Origin: Planococcus donghaensis
Lineage (GTDB): Bacteria; Bacillota; Bacilli; Bacillales_A; Planococcaceae
NCBI RefSeq assembly: GCF_001687665.2
Contig: NZ_CP016543.2
Coordinates: 2,108,001 to 2,172,000, forward strand
DNA: 64,000 nt
Reading direction: 5' to 3'
In this document: positions 8,131-19,398 of the stretch, in pieces
How the letters are laid out: every line of letters begins with the position of its first letter
Numbering within the stretch: the stretch's first letter is position 1
Position numbers and translations under genes: made by a program
Notes under the pieces: model-generated
What the model was told of the DNA's origin: nothing
The model's input: only the letters and a program-made list of their open reading frames with translations
Databases searched by the model: none

Positions 8131-9019
8131 TTGAATACCTCGGCTTTCGGCTCATAATTTCTTCTAAAAACTTCAAGTAATGTTTATAACGATAATCTGG
8201 AATTTCTTTTGTTTCTACTGCTGCTTTGATGGCACATTTTGGTTCATTCATATGCAAACATTCTCGGAATTTACATGCATTCGAACGTGCTGCAAATTCT
8301 GGGAAACAAGCAGATAACTCTTCTCGTTCCATTGTTTCAAAATCGAACGAACTAAATCCAGGCGTATCGGCTAGTAAGCCATTATTAACAGCAATTAATT
8401 CCACATGGCGCGTGGTATGTTTGCCTCGGTTTAAAGCTTTCGAAATATCATCTGTTTTTAATTTTAACGACGGCAAGATGGTATTGAGCATCGTTGATTT
8501 CCCTACTCCCGATTGGCCAGCAAGCACGCTGATTTTCCCTTCAAGAACTGGCATTAAACGATCTTTTAACGCTGGATCGTCGATAAATGTTGGAATGACT
8601 TCATAACCAATTTTTTCGTAATCCGCGATATAGTGTTGAATTTTTTCTTTTTCTTCTTCTTTCAACAAATCCATTTTCGTCAAACAAATGACTGGTTGAA
8701 TTGAATGCGATTCAATCGCTGTTAAAAAACGGTCTAGTAGTAACGGATGAAAATCTGGTTGTTTCGCTGAAAACACCAAAATTGCTTGATCTACATTCGC
8801 AATCGGCGGACGTACCAATTCGTTTTTTCGATCGTACACATGCAATATAGTACCTTCTAATTCATTATCCGCTTTATAGTCTACGTAATCTCCAACTAAC
8901 GGGGTGATTTGACGATTACGAAAAACACCACGACCACGACATTGCGTATATCGCTCACCATCTTCATCTAACACATAATAAAATCCGCTTAATGCTTTTC
9001 TGATTTGACCTTTCGGCAT
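8123..9019 (-). CDS. rsgA: Ribosome small subunit-dependent GTPase RsgA (CpgA/YloQ)
   Basis: GTPase that acts in late 30S subunit assembly. 298 residues, identical in length to the B. subtilis protein. It has an N-terminal OB fold, then a circularly permuted GTPase domain in which G4 (TKMD, 114-117) precedes G1 (GQSGVGKST, 168-176) and G3 (DTPG, 218-221), and a C-terminal zinc knuckle (C249, C254, H256, C262). Directly follows prkC (20 bp gap); in B. subtilis this protein is a PrkC substrate. Confidence 0.97.
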   Translation of the reverse strand: MPKGQIRKALSGFYYVLDEDGERYTQCRGRGVFRNRQITPLVGDYVDYKADNELEGTILHVYDRKNELVRPPIANVDQAILVFSAKQPDFHPLLLDRFLTAIESHSIQPVICLTKMDLLKEEEKEKIQHYIADYEKIGYEVIPTFIDDPALKDRLMPVLEGKISVLAGQSGVGKSTMLNTILPSLKLKTDDISKALNRGKHTTRHVELIAVNNGLLADTPGFSSFDFETMEREELSACFPEFAARSNACKFRECLHMNEPKCAIKAAVETKEIPDYRYKHYLKFLEEIMSRKPRYSND

Positions 9020-9039
9020 CGTTTCACTCCATTCATCGC

Positions 9040-11013
9040 TTATTCCACACTTGAGTACTCAAAAGTTTCTTCTAGTATAATCGTCGAATCTCGGACAATT
9101 CGGTAAGATGCACTTTCACCTTCTGCAATTTGCAGCTCGATTTGGTGAGATTTATTTTCAGTAATTTTAAATTCTTCTACAGGCTCTACCATGGTATTGG
9201 TATTATCTTGTATATAAACTTGAATAGTTTGCTCAACCGGCTCTTCGCCTTCTTCAGCCGGTTCGGCTGGTTCATACGGAATAGTCACTGTATGGACGTA
9301 GGTTTTCATTGGTTGTGCGGCCACGCCAGAGGATAAAGTTACTTCTATTGTTCCTCCTGCCACTAGCTCTTCACCTGCCGCTGGTGTCTGGGACATTACT
9401 TTTCCAGCTTCGATATCACTAGATGCCTGCTCTGACACTATGCGAATATTAAAGCCAGAAGAACGAGCATAATCATTAAGGTTCTCCTCAGTAAATCCTG
9501 CTAAATCTTCTACTGTGCGCAAGTCTCTTCCTTTACTGACAATAAACTCAACTTCAGTTTCGCTAATGACGACTTCTGCTCCAGCTGCTGGGCGCTGGTT
9601 TAAAATCGTCCCGGCGGGTTCTTCGGAAAATTCTTCTGTTGATGTGGCTGGCCCAAAGTTTTTTGCTTCTAATTCGTTTGTTGCATCTTCAAGCATCATA
9701 CCGACAAAATCATTCATTTCAACTTTTTCTTTTCCTTGGCTCACAAAGAGTTGTATCGCTGATTCGCGATCTCTCATTTTTCCTGCTTCTGGAATGGTTC
9801 GGATAATATGGTTGTCAGCTATTTCTTCAGAAAATTCTTTCGTTTCTTCTCCGACGATAAACCCATTAGCTTGCAACTCTTCTACCGCTTCTTTATGTTC
9901 CATTCCTGAAACATCTGGTACTGCAACTTGTCGTGGTTCAAACAAACCTGGAAATGCAATTGCTTGAATCAAACCCGCTATTAATAAAAACGACAACAAA
10001 CCGATAATCCATGGCCATTTTTTTCTTTTCTTTTTTACGGGAGCTTGCGGTTCTGTGGCAGTTTCCTTTATTGGCAAGGGCATCGTTTTAGATTCTTCAA
10101 CACTGGTATAAGCCGCTGGGTCTTTAATAGCTGGCATTGCACGTGTTTCATCTTGGTCGACAGGCACTATAAACTTTGGTTCATTTAGGCGTTCAGGTAA
10201 TAATGCCGTACTAAGATCTTCTTCCATATCATCAGCCGACTGATAACGATGCTCTAAGTTTTTTGCAGTAGCTTTTAAAACGATATTTTCCAAACTTTGT
10301 GGCAGTGATGGAACTGAATCTCGCAAAGAGGGAGTTTCCGTCTGTAGATGCTTTAATGCAATTGAAACTGCCGATTCACCTGAAAAAGGCAACTTTCCTG
10401 TGATTAATTCATACATCACGATACCGAGCGAGTAAATATCGGATTTTTTATTGGCAGTCCCTCCCCGAGCTTGCTCAGGAGATAAATAATGAACAGTTCC
10501 CAATACAGAATTGGTTTGCGTATAAGATGTTGCGCTTAACGCCATTGCAATCCCGAAATCGGATATTTTCACATTGCCTTGATCGTCCATAAGAATATTT
10601 TGTGGTTTAATATCACGATGAACAATTTGATTGTGATGGGCGTGGGCTAAAGCCGAAGCTAACTGCTTCATAATTTCTACTGCTCGCTCAGGCGCGACCG
10701 GTGAGTGTTCAATTATGTAATCCTTTAGCGTCTTACCTGGTACATATTCCATCACCAAATAATGGATAGGACCGTCTTCACCTACATCAAAAATGTTAAC
10801 GATATTCGGATGTGCCAAACTCGTAGTGGATAAGGCTTCTCTTTGGAAACGTCTACGCAACTCTTCTTCATTGGAAAAATCATACCGCAATATCTTTATC
10901 GCGATATCCCGATCCAAAATCATATCATGAGCTAAATAAACGTTAGACATTCCACCACCACCGATCAATTCCTTGATCTTATAGCGGCCGTTGATACTTT
11001 TCCCGATCAACAT
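9040..11013 (-). CDS. prkC: PASTA-domain serine/threonine protein kinase PrkC
   Basis: Membrane kinase that senses cell wall fragments and controls growth and division proteins. The 657-residue protein has a cytoplasmic kinase domain (glycine loop ~17-25, Lys40, HRD with Asp134, DFG 152-154), a basic juxtamembrane stretch, one transmembrane segment (~334-354), three PASTA repeats (~362-431, ~432-498, ~499-568) and a further extracellular C-terminal domain (~570-657) with an acidic EPAEPAEEGEEP insert. It starts 2 bp after its cognate phosphatase gene prpC. Kinase and phosphatase are co-expressed, as usual in Firmicutes. Confidence 0.97.
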   Translation of the reverse strand: MLIGKSINGRYKIKELIGGGGMSNVYLAHDMILDRDIAIKILRYDFSNEEELRRRFQREALSTTSLAHPNIVNIFDVGEDGPIHYLVMEYVPGKTLKDYIIEHSPVAPERAVEIMKQLASALAHAHHNQIVHRDIKPQNILMDDQGNVKISDFGIAMALSATSYTQTNSVLGTVHYLSPEQARGGTANKKSDIYSLGIVMYELITGKLPFSGESAVSIALKHLQTETPSLRDSVPSLPQSLENIVLKATAKNLEHRYQSADDMEEDLSTALLPERLNEPKFIVPVDQDETRAMPAIKDPAAYTSVEESKTMPLPIKETATEPQAPVKKKRKKWPWIIGLLSFLLIAGLIQAIAFPGLFEPRQVAVPDVSGMEHKEAVEELQANGFIVGEETKEFSEEIADNHIIRTIPEAGKMRDRESAIQLFVSQGKEKVEMNDFVGMMLEDATNELEAKNFGPATSTEEFSEEPAGTILNQRPAAGAEVVISETEVEFIVSKGRDLRTVEDLAGFTEENLNDYARSSGFNIRIVSEQASSDIEAGKVMSQTPAAGEELVAGGTIEVTLSSGVAAQPMKTYVHTVTIPYEPAEPAEEGEEPVEQTIQVYIQDNTNTMVEPVEEFKITENKSHQIELQIAEGESASYRIVRDSTIILEETFEYSSVE

Positions 11014-11015
11014 AG

Positions 11016-11765
11016 TTATACCTCCTTATCCATAGAGGACAGAAGAATTAATGAAATATTATCTTCTCCTCCAAGGTCGTTAGCCAGATTTACTAATTCC
11101 TGACCCTTTTGAGATAAAGGAGCCGCAGAGCGAACGATAGAGGCAATTTCTTCTTTCGGAATTTTATTGCTTAGTCCATCTGAACAAATCAACAAATACG
11201 AATCCTCTGCTAACAAAAAATCAATCATTTCTCTCTCAATCCGTGATTCGGTACCTAGCGCACGAACAATCCAATTTTTCTTTGGATGTGCTTCAGCCTC
11301 TTCTTGACTGATTTCTCCACTATCAACAAGCACATTGACATAAGAGTGATCACGGGTTAACTGCTTGATTGAATCACCTATAAGGTAAGCTCGGCTATCG
11401 CCAATATGGCATAAAACACCTTCGCCATCTTTAATCAATGCCGCAATTAACGTAGTTCCCATGCCTTTGCACTCCGGATTTGCCGAGGCGTGATCATACA
11501 CTAAGCGATTAATCGTTTTAACGCGCTCAGAAAGCCATTGCCGCTTGCTGTCGAGCGTCAAAAATGCTTCGTCTTCATCCCCTAAAAAATATTGACTCAA
11601 TTGATCTACTGTCATTTTACTTGCAACGTCTCCAGCTTTATGGCCACCCATTCCATCTGCAACGATCGCTAACATTAAACCATCTGGTCGTTTAAGAACT
11701 GCTACACTATCTTCATTTACTGCCCGAATTTTGCCTGTATCACTTTCGATCACATACTGAAACAA
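11016..11765 (-). CDS. prpC: PP2C-type serine/threonine phosphatase PrpC/Stp
   Basis: Metal-dependent phosphatase that reverses PrkC phosphorylation. 249 residues with PP2C motifs: NEDS (~17-20), ADGMGGHKAGDVAS (~36-49), GMGTTLIAAL, HIGDSRAYL, LICSDGLSNKI and GGEDNISLIL. The start is a TTG (11765-11763) preceded by GGGGTG at a suitable distance; a nearby ATG is out of frame. Lies between rsmB (21 bp) and prkC (2 bp). Confidence 0.96.
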   Translation of the reverse strand: MFQYVIESDTGKIRAVNEDSVAVLKRPDGLMLAIVADGMGGHKAGDVASKMTVDQLSQYFLGDEDEAFLTLDSKRQWLSERVKTINRLVYDHASANPECKGMGTTLIAALIKDGEGVLCHIGDSRAYLIGDSIKQLTRDHSYVNVLVDSGEISQEEAEAHPKKNWIVRALGTESRIEREMIDFLLAEDSYLLICSDGLSNKIPKEEIASIVRSAAPLSQKGQELVNLANDLGGEDNISLILLSSMDKEV

Positions 11766-11786
11766 ATCATGACACCCCGATCCTAT

Positions 11787-13139
11787 TTAAGCTGTTGCCG
11801 TCTTTTGAATTTTTTTAAAAGCAGCGATGAAAAAGCCGTCACTTCCATAATCTTGCGGAAATACTTGTACAAATCCTGCATGTTTAATGCCCATTGATGC
11901 TGGCAATACTACTTGAATTTTTTCCATTTCAGGATGTTCTTTTAAAAAGCGTTCGGCCGTCCCTCTATTTTCAATAGCATCTACTGTACATGTACTGTAC
12001 ACGAGTAGGCCATCTTCTTTTAAAAGACGAGCTGCCTGATCTAGTAGTTCGATTTGAATCTCCTGCAAACGAGCGAAATCCTGCTCTTTTTTCGTGTATT
12101 TAATATCTGGTTTGCGTTTAATGACGCCTAAACCACTACAAGGAGCATCTACTAAAATGCGATCAAATTTCTCTTCACCAAAACGCTCTACACTTTGCTT
12201 GCCATCGCCAACAGTCGTTTCGATAACGGTGTGCCCTAGACGTTCTGCATTTTCATCTATCAGCTTTACTTTATGTTGGTGTAAATCCAATGCGTATAAT
12301 GTTCCGCTATTATTCATTTTTTCAGCAATATGCGTAGTTTTTCCACCCGGTGCCGCACACATATCAAGAACTGTCATTCCTGGCTCTACTTGCAATGCAT
12401 AAGCCGGAAGCATAGAACTTTCATCTTGAATCGTTATAAAGCCTTTTTCAAAAGTTGTTGTACGTGCAGGCTGCCCATTTGTAACCACTAAACATTCGGG
12501 AATTATTTTACTTGGTACCGCTTCTAAACCTTCAGACTCTAACATCTCAATTGCTTCTTCTACAGTCGCTCGAACGGTATTAACACGCACGGTTTGTAGT
12601 GGTGTTTTATTGTTCTCTAACGCCATTTCCCGTGTTTTCTCTAAACCAAATTGTTCTGCCCAACGTCGGATCATCCATTCGGGATGACTCGTCTCAATTG
12701 AAATTTTTTCGTATGGATCGCTAATGGTATTAAACGAACGAACACCATTACGCTGCACCGAGCGCAAAACACCATTAACAACAGAAGCCACGCCTCCGTG
12801 CCCACGACGCTTAGCAATTTCAACTGCTTCGTGGACTACTGCATGTGCTGGAATTCGGTCTAAGTAAACAATTTGGTATAGTGATAGCCTTAATAAAATT
12901 TTGACCCACGCCTCGATTTTCCCTTTTAAATAAGGTTCTAAATAATAGTCTAACGTCATTTGATGTTGCAACGTACCGTAGGTAATTTCCGTTAGCAAAC
13001 CTCTGTTTTTAGCCGCAATTCCATAACTTTCAATAGTTTGGTGAAGTAATAGGTTGCTGTAAGCTTGTTTGTTTTCAACTGCCCAAAGTATCGAAAACGC
13101 TGCATCGCGAACATTGCCTTGTAGTTTTTTGTTTTTCAT
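11787..13139 (-). CDS. rsmB: 16S rRNA (cytosine 967-C5)-methyltransferase RsmB
   Basis: SAM-dependent methyltransferase of 16S rRNA. 450 residues: an N-terminal NusB-like RNA-binding domain (~5-130) and a C-terminal Rossmann methyltransferase domain with the SAM loop [34 protein letters not shown] (motif IV cysteine) and [11 protein letters not shown] (motif VI catalytic cysteine). Overlaps fmt by 4 bp. Confidence 0.96.
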   Translation of the reverse strand: MKNKKLQGNVRDAAFSILWAVENKQAYSNLLLHQTIESYGIAAKNRGLLTEITYGTLQHQMTLDYYLEPYLKGKIEAWVKILLRLSLYQIVYLDRIPAHAVVHEAVEIAKRRGHGGVASVVNGVLRSVQRNGVRSFNTISDPYEKISIETSHPEWMIRRWAEQFGLEKTREMALENNKTPLQTVRVNTVRATVEEAIEMLESEGLEAVPSKIIPECLVVTNGQPARTTTFEKGFITIQDESSMLPAYALQVEPGMTVLDMCAAPGGKTTHIAEKMNNSGTLYALDLHQHKVKLIDENAERLGHTVIETTVGDGKQSVERFGEEKFDRILVDAPCSGLGVIKRKPDIKYTKKEQDFARLQEIQIELLDQAARLLKEDGLLVYSTCTVDAIENRGTAERFLKEHPEMEKIQVVLPASMGIKHAGFVQVFPQDYGSDGFFIAAFKKIQKTATA

Positions 13140-14068
13140 TCGAATAAATCTCCCACCTGGATTTTAGGTCCTCTTAAATAATCTTTTGCTGTCATGCGTT
13201 TTTTTCCAGCTGGTTGCAATTCGGTAATTGCTAAAACACCCTCGCCTGTTTGCACTAAAATAGCATCATCAGTTAGCTCGATCACTTCCCCTGCTTGCCC
13301 CTTAGCGCTAGAAGATGCTTTTTTCGTCCACCAAATTTTCACCGTGGCATCATTAAAACTTGTATACGCGACTGGCCACGGATGCAGCCCTCGAACTTGG
13401 TTATATATCGCTGCCGCTGATTTTGACCAGTCAATTCGTTCTTGCTCACGGGAAATATTGCGTGCATACGTCACCAATTGCTCATCTTGCGGAATGCGTT
13501 TATTGGTGCCTTCAATGATTGATGGCAATGTGGATTTCAATAAATCCCGACCGGCAATGCTCAATTTTTCGAACATACTACCAGTATGGTCTTGTTCTTC
13601 AATCGGTACGGTTACTTGTGAAATAATATCACCCGCATCTAAACGGTCTACCATATACATAATGGTGACACCCGTCTCATCTTGTCCATCAATAATCGAT
13701 TGATGAATCGGTGCCCCCCCGCGATATGCCGGGAGTAAGGATGCATGGACATTGATGGCACCTAATTTCGGTGCTTCTAACAATTCACCCGGTAAAATTT
13801 GACCAAATGCTGCTGTTACAATCAAGTCCGCATCCATATCCAACACGTGTTGAAGTTCATCTTTGTTTTTCAACTTTTCTGGTTGATATATAGGTAATCC
13901 GAGACGCAATGCCTCTTCTTTTACTGGTGTTGCTGTCATCACTTTCTTCCGCCCCACAGGTCGGTCTGGCTGCGTTACGACTGAAATTACTTCATAACCT
14001 TCCTCGACTAACATACGCAAAATTGGTGCTGAAAAGGCAGGTGTGCCCATAAATATAATTTTGGTCAA
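13136..14068 (-). CDS. fmt: Methionyl-tRNA formyltransferase
   Basis: Formylates initiator Met-tRNA with 10-formyl-tetrahydrofolate. 310 residues with the formyltransferase core: [12 protein letters not shown] at the N-terminus, the catalytic Asn-His region [18 protein letters not shown] (~106-123), and [10 protein letters not shown] with the catalytic aspartate nearby (DAGDI). A C-terminal OB-like domain follows from ~205. Overlaps def by 4 bp and rsmB by 4 bp, so formylation and deformylation enzymes are made together. Confidence 0.97.
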   Translation of the reverse strand: MTKIIFMGTPAFSAPILRMLVEEGYEVISVVTQPDRPVGRKKVMTATPVKEEALRLGLPIYQPEKLKNKDELQHVLDMDADLIVTAAFGQILPGELLEAPKLGAINVHASLLPAYRGGAPIHQSIIDGQDETGVTIMYMVDRLDAGDIISQVTVPIEEQDHTGSMFEKLSIAGRDLLKSTLPSIIEGTNKRIPQDEQLVTYARNISREQERIDWSKSAAAIYNQVRGLHPWPVAYTSFNDATVKIWWTKKASSSAKGQAGEVIELTDDAILVQTGEGVLAITELQPAGKKRMTAKDYLRGPKIQVGDLFE

Positions 14069-14577
14069 GCCTGTTCCTCCTCTTCTTCTTCCTGCTGGCG
14101 AATCATTTCATCTAATTCTTCCTGCGTCACATATTTTGTGATTTTGCTTGTGAATAACACACCATCCAAGTGGTCCATCTCATGCAAAATTGCACGAGCT
14201 TCATAGCCTTCTGCTTCTAGCTCATACCATGAACCATCTCGTTCTTGTGCTTTAATCTTAATATGGTCGTAACGTTCGACTTCCCCAAAAATTCCAGGGA
14301 AACTTAAGCAACCTTCAATATCTGTTTCCGCGCCTTCAAATAGGACCAATTCTGGATTGATCATTTCAATGGGCTCTTGGCCTTCTTGGAAGTCAACGAT
14401 AGCTACGCGTACCGCTTCTCCTACTTGAGGGGCAGCAATTCCGACACCGTCTGATTCCACCATTGTGTCGTGCATATCATCCAAAAGAATCGATAAGTTT
14501 TTATCAAAAACCGTTACAGGTTCACAATTTGTTTCTAGTACTTTGTTTGGGTGTTTTACAACCGCTCGAATTGCCAT
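14065..14577 (-). CDS. def: Peptide deformylase
   Basis: Removes the N-formyl group from new proteins. 170 residues with all three metal-site motifs: [10 protein letters not shown] (~43-52), EGCLSFPG (~88-95, metal cysteine) and HEMDHLDG (~131-138, two metal histidines and catalytic glutamate). The tail is rich in glutamate and glutamine ([10 protein letters not shown]). It lies between priA (19 bp) and fmt. Confidence 0.97.
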   Translation of the reverse strand: MAIRAVVKHPNKVLETNCEPVTVFDKNLSILLDDMHDTMVESDGVGIAAPQVGEAVRVAIVDFQEGQEPIEMINPELVLFEGAETDIEGCLSFPGIFGEVERYDHIKIKAQERDGSWYELEAEGYEARAILHEMDHLDGVLFTSKITKYVTQEELDEMIRQQEEEEEEQA

Positions 14578-14596
14578 ATTTATATCCTCTTTTCTT

Positions 14597-16993
14597 TTAC
14601 ATGACCGATGTAGGATTCATATCAATCGACAGCGTTGCTCCTTTTTTTAGCCATTCTGTACGATGAATTTTAATCAATTGCTGCATCGTGTCGATCAGTT
14701 TAGATTCTTTTTTGTATTTTATCAAACATTGATAGCGATATCTATTATTGACACGAGAGATTAACGACGCTGAAGGCCCAATTATCAAGGTATTTGGTGA
14801 CAATTGACCTTTTAAATAACGCACGGTTTGATCTGCATATTCAGCCACTGTCATTAAGTCTTCATGTGTAAATTGGATGTTCACAACAAAATAATAAGGC
14901 GGGTAACCACTTGCTCTCCGCATGGCCATTTCTTGCTCGTAAAAAGGCTCGTATAATTGATCTTTCGCGAGCGTAATCGCATAATGCTCGGGTGTGTATG
15001 ATTGAACAAACACGGTCCCTGGTAACACACCTCGACCTGCTCGACCACTAACTTGCGTTAGCAATTGATAGGTCTTTTCTGCTGCTCGAAAATCCGGTAA
15101 ATGAAGTGTGGTATCCGCAGACAATACACCCACCAACGTGATATTTGGAAAATCCAACCCTTTTGCGATCATTTGCGTACCAAGCAATATATCTGCTTTG
15201 CCTTCACCAAACGCAGACAGGATTTTCTCATGTGCTCCTTTGGTACGTGTGGTGTCTACATCCATTCGCAAAACGCGCGCTTCTGGTACTACTTTTGCTA
15301 ATTCTTCTTCAACTTTTTGAGTACCTGTTCCAAAAAAGCGAATATGCTCGCTTTCGCATTCTGGGCACTTTGTTGGAACCCGTTCGTCATAGCCACAATA
15401 ATGACATTTCATCATCTCACTCGACCGGTGATAGGTGAGTGAAATATCGCAATTTGGACATTGCATAACTGTTCCACAATCTCGGCATAATACAAACGAG
15501 GAGTATCCTCGTTTGTTTAAAAACAACACCGTTTGTTGTTTTTTTTCTAACCGATCGCGAATTGCATCTGCTAATTGCACCGAAAACATTGACCGGTTGC
15601 CATTTCGCAATTCCTCACGCATATCGACAATATGAACAGCTGGCAACGGTTGATTTTTTGCGCGCTTTTCTAAAACTAATAACTCATAAACCCCTTTTTG
15701 TGCGCGGGCATACGATTCAAGTGAAGGTGTTGCACTTCCTAAAATAACCGGACAGTTGTGATATTCACTCCGCCATATGGCCATATCGCGGGCATGATAA
15801 CGAGGAGAATCATCTTGCTTATAACTTGATTCATGTTCTTCATCAAGAATGATAAGCCCTAAATTTTGGAAAGGCGCAAAAATAGCGGAGCGTGCTCCTA
15901 CAACCACTTTTACTTCAGCTCGTTGAATTTTACGCCATTCGTCGTATTTTTCACCTGCCGATAAGCCACTGTGTAAAACAGCAACTTGATCGCCAAATCG
16001 TTCTTTAAAACGAATTGTCATTTGTGGCGTTAAAGAAATTTCGGGCACTAACATAATCGCCTCTTTGCCTTGTTTTAGCACTTGATCGATTGTTTGCAAG
16101 TAAATTTCTGTTTTACCACTCCCTGTAATGCCATGCAGCAGGAAGGTTTTTGATGTATTTAATGCCGATTCAATCTGATCAAAAGCAGTTTGTTGCGCGC
16201 CTGTTAGCTGTAAAGATTCTTTATGTTCAATAGTTGATAGTAATTTCGGATCTCGGTAAGACTCCATATTCGATATTTGAGCTGCGCCTTTATCAACTAA
16301 GCTATAAATTGTAGGCAATGAAACCCCTGCCAATTTTTGAAGTTGAGACGATTCAATTGATTGTCCTGTGTTTTTTAAAAAATACTCCATTAATTTTAAT
16401 TGTTGTTTGGCGTTTGCACGAATTTCTATTGCTTCAAGTACTTCGCTCGTTTCAGCAATGTGAATCATTCTTACCTTTTTGACAGCTGTTTGTTGCTGAA
16501 TATCCGTATCGGCAACAATTGTCCCTTTATCCATCTCTTTTTTTAATAAGGCATAGACATCAACTGCATCTTGGAGCCGGATAAACGAACGATTTTCAAA
16601 ATACGGACGTAAAGGCGGAGCAATTTCTTCAAGTGTTGCATTTAATACGAAACGCTTTTCATATTTCGCACGTAAAGCGGCAGGCACCATCACTTGTAAG
16701 GCATCAATTTCAAAACAAACTGTTTGTTTTTTCATCCACTGTGCCATCTGCAATAATTCTTCATTTAACACCGGTGTAACATCCATCAATTCATGGACTG
16801 GTTTTAACCGTTTTGGGTCAAAGTCAGAAGACTCTTTCATTTTCGTGATAAATCCAAGCACTTTGCGATTGCCAAACGGCACTTTCACACGCATTCCCGG
16901 CTCTGCCAAAACTTCCACTCTTTTTGGAATGGCGTAATCAAATGGCCGATCTATTGGATGTGCAGCAACGTCCACAATAACTTCAGCTATCAT
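14597..16993 (-). CDS. priA: Primosomal protein N' (replication restart helicase PriA)
   Basis: 3'-5' helicase that reloads the replisome at stalled forks. 798 residues: N-terminal 3'-DNA-end-binding domain (DVAAHPIDRPFDYAIP), winged helix, helicase lobe 1 with Walker A GITGSGKTE and DEEH box, a zinc-binding insert (CRDCGTVMQCPNC then CHYCGYDERVPTKCPEC), and lobe 2 with QMIAKGLDFPN and QVSGRAGRG. Overlaps the 3' end of coaBC by 11 bp. Confidence 0.97.
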   Translation of the reverse strand: MIAEVIVDVAAHPIDRPFDYAIPKRVEVLAEPGMRVKVPFGNRKVLGFITKMKESSDFDPKRLKPVHELMDVTPVLNEELLQMAQWMKKQTVCFEIDALQVMVPAALRAKYEKRFVLNATLEEIAPPLRPYFENRSFIRLQDAVDVYALLKKEMDKGTIVADTDIQQQTAVKKVRMIHIAETSEVLEAIEIRANAKQQLKLMEYFLKNTGQSIESSQLQKLAGVSLPTIYSLVDKGAAQISNMESYRDPKLLSTIEHKESLQLTGAQQTAFDQIESALNTSKTFLLHGITGSGKTEIYLQTIDQVLKQGKEAIMLVPEISLTPQMTIRFKERFGDQVAVLHSGLSAGEKYDEWRKIQRAEVKVVVGARSAIFAPFQNLGLIILDEEHESSYKQDDSPRYHARDMAIWRSEYHNCPVILGSATPSLESYARAQKGVYELLVLEKRAKNQPLPAVHIVDMREELRNGNRSMFSVQLADAIRDRLEKKQQTVLFLNKRGYSSFVLCRDCGTVMQCPNCDISLTYHRSSEMMKCHYCGYDERVPTKCPECESEHIRFFGTGTQKVEEELAKVVPEARVLRMDVDTTRTKGAHEKILSAFGEGKADILLGTQMIAKGLDFPNITLVGVLSADTTLHLPDFRAAEKTYQLLTQVSGRAGRGVLPGTVFVQSYTPEHYAITLAKDQLYEPFYEQEMAMRRASGYPPYYFVVNIQFTHEDLMTVAEYADQTVRYLKGQLSPNTLIIGPSASLISRVNNRYRYQCLIKYKKESKLIDTMQQLIKIHRTEWLKKGATLSIDMNPTSVM

Positions 16994-18188
16994 AGGACTC
17001 TTCCTTGTCTGTAATCATTTCGAACAGTTGACGCGCCAATTGTTGTTTCGGCATCATATCAAATGCTTGCTCAAAATCATTTTTGCCAAATACCGTCACG
17101 CGGTTAGTATCTGATTCAAACCCTGCTTGCGCTTCGCTGACATCATTGGCGATTATATAATCGGCATTTTTGCGTGATAATTTTTCTTTTGCGTACTTAG
17201 TTACATTGTTGGTTTCAGCTGCAAAACCAATCAATACTTGATTTTTTTTCTGTTGACCCAATTGTTTAAGAATATCAACAGTCCGCTCTAATTCGATGGT
17301 CGAACTGCCTTCTTGTTTTTTTACTTTTTGCTCAGCAATTGCTTTTGGTCGATAATCTGCCACTGCGGCTGTTTTCACAACATAATTTGCCGTATCAAAA
17401 TGCGCTTCGACCGCTTTTAACATGTCTTCTGCACTTTCTACTTGAATACGAGTGACCCCGCTCGGTACGGGCAATGACACAGGACCGCTAATTAAAATCG
17501 TTTCAGCGCCCATTTCAGCAGCCGCACCCGCCATTGCATACCCCATTTTCCCGCTTGAAAAATTAGTTAAAAACCGAACCGGATCAATTCGTTCACGTGT
17601 TGGTCCTGCTGTTACGACTACTTTTTTACCGCTTAGTTTATGTTCACGTGTAAAATAGTCTTTAACAAGTTCTGTGATTTTTTCCGGTTCTTCTAAACGT
17701 CCTTTTCCTACATATCCACAGGCTAGAAACCCTTCAGATGGTTCGATAAAGCGGATGCCATCTTCATGAAGCTGTTGGAGGTTACGTTTGACTGCAGGGT
17801 GGTCATACATATGAACATTCATCGCTGGTGCAATCCAAATCGGCGCAGTTGCAGCAAGCAGCGTTGTTGTCACCATATCATCCCCAATGCCATTTGCTAA
17901 CTTTCCAATCACATTGGCTGTTCCTGGAGCAACAATAATCAGGTCTGCCCAATCCGCAAGGTCAATATGCGCAATGACAGAAGAATCCTTTTCATCAAAT
18001 GTATCCGTATAAACATCGTTTCTAGACATCACTTGAAACGTTAGCGGTTGCACAAATTCCTGCGCTGACTCCGTCATGATTACCTTAACGGTTGCACCGG
18101 CTTGCGACAGTTTACTTACGAGTGCAACAGCTTTATAGACAGCAATTCCCCCACTGACACACAGTAGAATTTTACGATTCTCCAACAA
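16983..18188 (-). CDS. coaBC: Bifunctional phosphopantothenoylcysteine decarboxylase / phosphopantothenate-cysteine ligase
   Basis: Two consecutive steps of coenzyme A synthesis. The N-terminal flavoprotein decarboxylase half (~1-180) carries LLCVSGGIAVYK, APAMNVHMYDHP and the active-site cysteine loop FLACGYVGKGRL. The C-terminal CTP-dependent synthetase half begins near KKVVVTAGPTRERIDPVRF and contains VKTAAVADYRPK. The reading frame is open to a TTG at 18221, but that start lacks a ribosome-binding site and lies in a hairpin. I prefer TTG 18188 (or 18185), 8-9 bases after AAAGGG, giving about 401 residues with an N-terminus like B. subtilis CoaBC. Confidence 0.93.
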   Translation of the reverse strand: MLENRKILLCVSGGIAVYKAVALVSKLSQAGATVKVIMTESAQEFVQPLTFQVMSRNDVYTDTFDEKDSSVIAHIDLADWADLIIVAPGTANVIGKLANGIGDDMVTTTLLAATAPIWIAPAMNVHMYDHPAVKRNLQQLHEDGIRFIEPSEGFLACGYVGKGRLEEPEKITELVKDYFTREHKLSGKKVVVTAGPTRERIDPVRFLTNFSSGKMGYAMAGAAAEMGAETILISGPVSLPVPSGVTRIQVESAEDMLKAVEAHFDTANYVVKTAAVADYRPKAIAEQKVKKQEGSSTIELERTVDILKQLGQQKKNQVLIGFAAETNNVTKYAKEKLSRKNADYIIANDVSEAQAGFESDTNRVTVFGKNDFEQAFDMMPKQQLARQLFEMITDKEESYDS

Positions 18189-18206
18189 CTCAAACACCCT
18201 TTCTAA

Positions 18207-18243
18207 ACAACAAACTCCCAAAGAACAAATTTGCTCTGGGAGT
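18207..18243 (-). terminator. Hairpin between rpoZ and coaBC (terminator or attenuator-like)
   Basis: Minus strand 10 bp stem ACTCCCAGAG pairing with CTTTGGGAGT (one G-U pair) with a 10-base loop, followed by the T-rich TTGTTGTTT. It stands between rpoZ (stop at 18263) and the coaBC ribosome-binding site. It may reduce transcription into the downstream genes rather than end it. Confidence 0.55.
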
Positions 18244-18262
18244 CGTCTGTTGCGATTAATGG

Positions 18263-18486
18263 TTAAATTTCATCTTCGTAAATTGCAAATTCATCTTGTT
18301 TTTCTGGAACTAATACGCCAGCTGCTACTTCTTCAAGTGCTTTACCAACCGACTTAACAGAAGTGTATGAACCTAATTTCTCATCACCATGTTCATGTAA
18401 TTGACGGGCACGTTTTGAGGCAAGTGCCACCAACGAGTATTTTGAATCGATTTGGCTTTTTAGTTTATCAACGGATGGGTATAACA

Positions 18487-18487
<1 letters not shown>
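18263..18487 (-). CDS. rpoZ: DNA-directed RNA polymerase omega subunit
   Basis: Small assembly subunit of RNA polymerase. 74 residues starting MLYPSVDKLKSQIDSKYSLV, with the conserved ALASKRARQL motif that binds beta-prime and an acidic C-terminus. Its ATG overlaps the gmk stop by one base (TAATG), so translation is likely coupled. Confidence 0.96.

Positions 18488-19398
<911 letters not shown>

Noticed and set aside
9515..9967. 150-codon plus-strand open frame opposite the PASTA region of prkC
   Set aside because: Shadow frame; composition follows the antisense of the PASTA coding sequence.
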